Shown here piece by piece: positions 61,986 to 64,000 of a stretch of DNA of 64,000 nt. The translations under genes were made by a program, and so were the position numbers. How positions within the stretch are numbered: position 1 is the stretch's first letter; each line of letters starts with the position of its first letter. Below the pieces are notes generated by a model that was not told the DNA's origin, ran no database searches, and saw only the letters and a list, made by a program, of their open reading frames with translations. Source of the DNA: Rhodobacteraceae bacterium HTCC2150 (GTDB lineage: Bacteria > Pseudomonadota > Alphaproteobacteria > Rhodobacterales > Rhodobacteraceae); assembly GCA_000169395.1 (NCBI GenBank), contig AAXZ01000001.1, positions 682,001-746,000 of the forward strand, read 5' to 3'.

Positions 61986-62076
61986 CACAATAAGGATACC
62001 TATGAATCACTCGTGCAAGTTTTGGTGCAATGAGTCAAGAGATTTGCATCGCCCAAAAATGCGAAAACTGCGCGGT

Positions 62077-62943
62077 CTATTCCGACAAAACATGTGCCTC
62101 ACGCAGGGCATTCCGACTAGGAATCCAAATTTCCGAAGGTGGCGTGCTGAAAATTTGGTCGGTAAAATCTGAAGTTACGCCCTTTGATTTAAAATATTCG
62201 CGATCTTTGTTTTCTTGTTCAGTCAAATCCACAAATCGAACCTGATTGGTGCCGTTTGACCGCTCAATGCCCTTAAATTTGTATCCATGAAAACCCAATT
62301 CACCCTCGGGTCCAAGTGTATGTTCGCTGCCTGCCATAAAAACGAGCGTGCAAGATGAAAAACATTGTTCGCTTACTTGCGTATCCAATCCATGTTTCGC
62401 GATGTCTAAAACCAATGCGCGCGCTGCGAAAACATTGCCGCCTAAACTGTTCAAATCAACAGTGACGATGTCCGGATTGTTTGAAAGCGTAAAAAGTAAA
62501 CGCTTGCGCAATGGGTAATCCAGCGCACCCGTCAGTCGCACAGTTTGGCCATCAGGCGAAATCGACAAGGGAATGATGGGCGCCACCAATGGTTTGATCG
62601 GTTGAACCATGGAACTGTGCCGTAAAACGGCTTGAAATGTTACGATGCTGGCGCCAAATGGGCCAAGGATCGAGAGGAAAAAAGCGGCCCAAACTAACAT
62701 CATACTGCCGCTATCGTGGGTGATGCGATCACCTGTTCGAAACGCACCAACAGCTAACCAAATTGCCGCGGAAAATGAAATAAACCCAAGGCTAAAAATC
62801 GACCAAACCGCCCATTCGCGATTGGTGCTTGCGAATGGAAAATAGAGACATGTACAAAGAAACAACAAACCAAGACTGGCAACAACGCGAAAATCACATG
62901 ATCCTCGCCAGTATTTGCCAATGAAATTTGTTATTCCTTTCAA
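62077..62943 (-). CDS. Membrane-anchored ClpP-like (COG3904-type) protein
   Basis: This 288-residue protein has four hydrophobic segments at about 18-38, 45-66, 82-104 and 114-125. The domain from about 130 is ClpP/crotonase-like. It shows the oxyanion pattern NSLGG (165-169), a Ser motif CFSSCTLVFMAG (194-205) and His219 in LGFHGYK, in the order of a Ser-His pair. COG3904-type ClpP-like proteins are usually single-domain and periplasmic; the four-helix anchor is unusual. Function and substrates are unknown. The next gene on this strand, 15 bp upstream, is a carboxymuconolactone-decarboxylase-family protein. Confidence 0.8.
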   Translation of the reverse strand: MKGITNFIGKYWRGSCDFRVVASLGLLFLCTCLYFPFASTNREWAVWSIFSLGFISFSAAIWLAVGAFRTGDRITHDSGSMMLVWAAFFLSILGPFGASIVTFQAVLRHSSMVQPIKPLVAPIIPLSISPDGQTVRLTGALDYPLRKRLLFTLSNNPDIVTVDLNSLGGNVFAARALVLDIAKHGLDTQVSEQCFSSCTLVFMAGSEHTLGPEGELGFHGYKFKGIERSNGTNQVRFVDLTEQENKDREYFKSKGVTSDFTDQIFSTPPSEIWIPSRNALREAHVLSE

Positions 62944-62958
62944 TGCGAACCCTCTTAT

Positions 62959-63342
62959 TTATTCCTCATCCAAAACCTTCTTGGCCACGCGAAAGCATTC
63001 CAATGCCTGTGGTACACCACAGTAAATGCCTATTACATGAATGATTGCACGGATTTCTTCACGACTAACACCATTTGTGATCGCCCCGCGGCAATGGATT
63101 TCCCATTCGTGCATCTTGCCCAAAGCGCCAATCATTGAAAGATTCATCATTGAACGCGTTTTGGCCGGAATAACATCGTCACCCCAACCAAACCCCCAAC
63201 ACCATGCGGTCATCGCCTCTTGAAACGGGCGCGTGAAATCATCGGCGGCGGCCAAATTTTTTTCAACATATTCGGCGCCTAGTGTCGCTTTGCGTTGCTC
63301 TAAGCCTTTCAAAAACAAGTCTTCATCGAACGTATCAGCCAT
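62959..63342 (-). CDS. Carboxymuconolactone decarboxylase (CMD) family protein
   Basis: This 127-residue all-helical protein belongs to the AhpD-like/CMD superfamily. The family core segment MHEWEIHCRGAITNGVSREEIRAIIHV is followed by IGIYCGVPQALECF. I start at the ATG at 63342 with AAGGAAG upstream; an in-frame start at 63504 overlaps the next gene. The AhpD Cys-x2-Cys redox motif is not present, so decarboxylase-like or unknown chemistry is more likely. Confidence 0.88.
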   Translation of the reverse strand: MADTFDEDLFLKGLEQRKATLGAEYVEKNLAAADDFTRPFQEAMTAWCWGFGWGDDVIPAKTRSMMNLSMIGALGKMHEWEIHCRGAITNGVSREEIRAIIHVIGIYCGVPQALECFRVAKKVLDEE

Positions 63343-63507
63343 CGTGTCTTCCTTTTTGATTGAGGTTTTAAAAATAGTGGCAAATTGCGCTGTAAATGTA
63401 CACGTCGATAAACGACATGAATTGGCGCAAAGTTGCATTCGTGTGCTTGCAATTTCTGCAAAAAAGAGTGGAACTCGGCGCATCCCGTGAACACAAGGAA
63501 TCAACTA

Positions 63508-64000
63508 ATGAATTTCGGCATGACAGAAGAACAGACAATGATCGTGGATACCGTTCGCGCCTTTGTTGAAAACGAAATTTATCCGCACGAGGCCGAGGTT
63601 GAACGTACGGGTATCGTACCAGAAGAAGTTGCGGCAACGATCAAGCAAAAAACCATTGATCTAGGGTTTTACGCCTGCAATTTTCCAGAAAGTGTCGGTG
63701 GCGCGGGGCTAAACCATTTGGAATTCGCGTTAGTTGAGCGTGAACTTGGTCGTGGCAGCATGGCCTTGAACCATTTCTTTGGGCGTCCGCAGGGAATTTT
63801 GATGGCGTGCGAAGGTGAACAGATTGAACGTTATCTTTTGCCAGCCGTGCAAGGTAAACGCATGGACGCTTTGGCCATGACCGAACCGGGCGCTGGTTCT
63901 GATGTGCGTGGCATGAAGTGTAACGCTGTGCGAGATGGTGGTGATTGGGTTATAAACGGCACCAAGCATTTCATTTCAGGGGCAGACCACGCTGATTTCA
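63508..64000 (+). CDS. Acyl-CoA dehydrogenase (5' part only)
   Basis: The first 164 codons of an acyl-CoA dehydrogenase run off the window edge. The N-terminal domain starts MNFGMTEEQTMIVDTVRAF, and the FAD/acyl-CoA contact region AMTEPGAGSDVRGMK follows at about 127-141. The ATG at 63508 has AAGGA upstream. It is divergent from the CMD gene. Its substrate cannot be judged from this half. Confidence 0.95.
   Translation, partial: MNFGMTEEQTMIVDTVRAFVENEIYPHEAEVERTGIVPEEVAATIKQKTIDLGFYACNFPESVGGAGLNHLEFALVERELGRGSMALNHFFGRPQGILMACEGEQIERYLLPAVQGKRMDALAMTEPGAGSDVRGMKCNAVRDGGDWVINGTKHFISGADHADF

Noticed and set aside
62030-62245. Plus-strand frame with a cysteine-rich start (CIAQKCENCAVYSDKTC)
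   Set aside because: The cysteine spacing looked like a metal site, but the frame is mostly antisense to the ClpP-like gene and ends abruptly; coincidence is more likely.

Overview
The window reads as chromosomal DNA of an alphaproteobacterium, most likely a marine Rhodobacterales (Roseobacter-group) bacterium of moderate GC content. The F0 ATP synthase genes stand alone as atpI-atpB-atpE-atpF'-atpF, with the duplicated b/b' subunits typical of alphaproteobacteria. Other signs are the glnD-murJ pair, a cobalamin-riboswitch-controlled cbtB-cbtA pair, and many families familiar from Rhodobacterales (DUF1285, DUF599, the NDUFS6-like CHCC zinc finger, GT14 plus sulfotransferase). I assign the order by gene content and family resemblance; no database search was made. 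I saw no rRNA, tRNA, CRISPR array, prophage, integrase or insertion sequence. Gene density and codon style look even, so this is core genome rather than an island.

Layout. 1-4000: ffh (3' part cut by the window edge) with a structured leader, an azoR-doxX operon facing a LysR regulator, and an ArsR repressor. 4000-6650: F0 ATP synthase operon and its terminator. 6700-10930: a FadR-type GntR regulator with a clear operator, an OmpA lipoprotein, an AraC-Ada alkyltransferase, nth and an adenosine-kinase-like sugar kinase. 10990-14240: a sulfotransferase facing a GT14 glycosyltransferase, then a HIT protein and a 58-residue CHCC zinc-finger protein. 14320-19630: polA, a crotonase, an EamA exporter and DUF1285. 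19720-26440: a four-gene MoxR/DUF58/BatA-like/DUF4159 operon. 26440-31520: two small membrane or secreted proteins and the glycolate oxidase operon glcDEF. 31570-35890: a secreted trypsin-like protease, Hsp20, a branched-chain aminotransferase, trpS and a rhomboid-fold protein that lacks its catalytic residues. 35890-41370: an LpoA-like lipoprotein, glnD and murJ on the minus strand. 41460-50550: rsmI, yraN, gshB, yifB/comM, a GST with a TRASH metal-binding tail, a CobC-like phosphatase, cobU, coaBC, dut, a membrane-anchored MoeB/ThiF protein and a small lipoprotein. 50600-55900: hemF, an acyl-CoA dehydrogenase/APH-kinase/thioesterase module, an MDR oxidoreductase and a membrane cytochrome c. 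55900-61990: a polar amino acid ABC transporter, class I fumarase, and cbtA-cbtB under a cobalamin riboswitch. 62000-64000: a membrane ClpP-like protein, a carboxymuconolactone-decarboxylase-family protein and the start of another acyl-CoA dehydrogenase.

Connections. The strongest regulatory link comes from comparing sites 20 kb apart. The GntR regulator at 6698-7465 has a TGGT-N11-ACCA palindrome in its own promoter, and glcDEF has a palindrome of exactly the same architecture. In both, the -10 box lies inside the spacer, so the regulator is probably a GlcC/LldR-like repressor of glycolate oxidation. Other candidates for new biology are the attenuator-like RNA before ffh, the sulfotransferase/GT14 pair, the TRASH-tailed GST, the pseudo-rhomboid, the split ACAD10/11-like module and the membrane-tethered E1-like enzyme.
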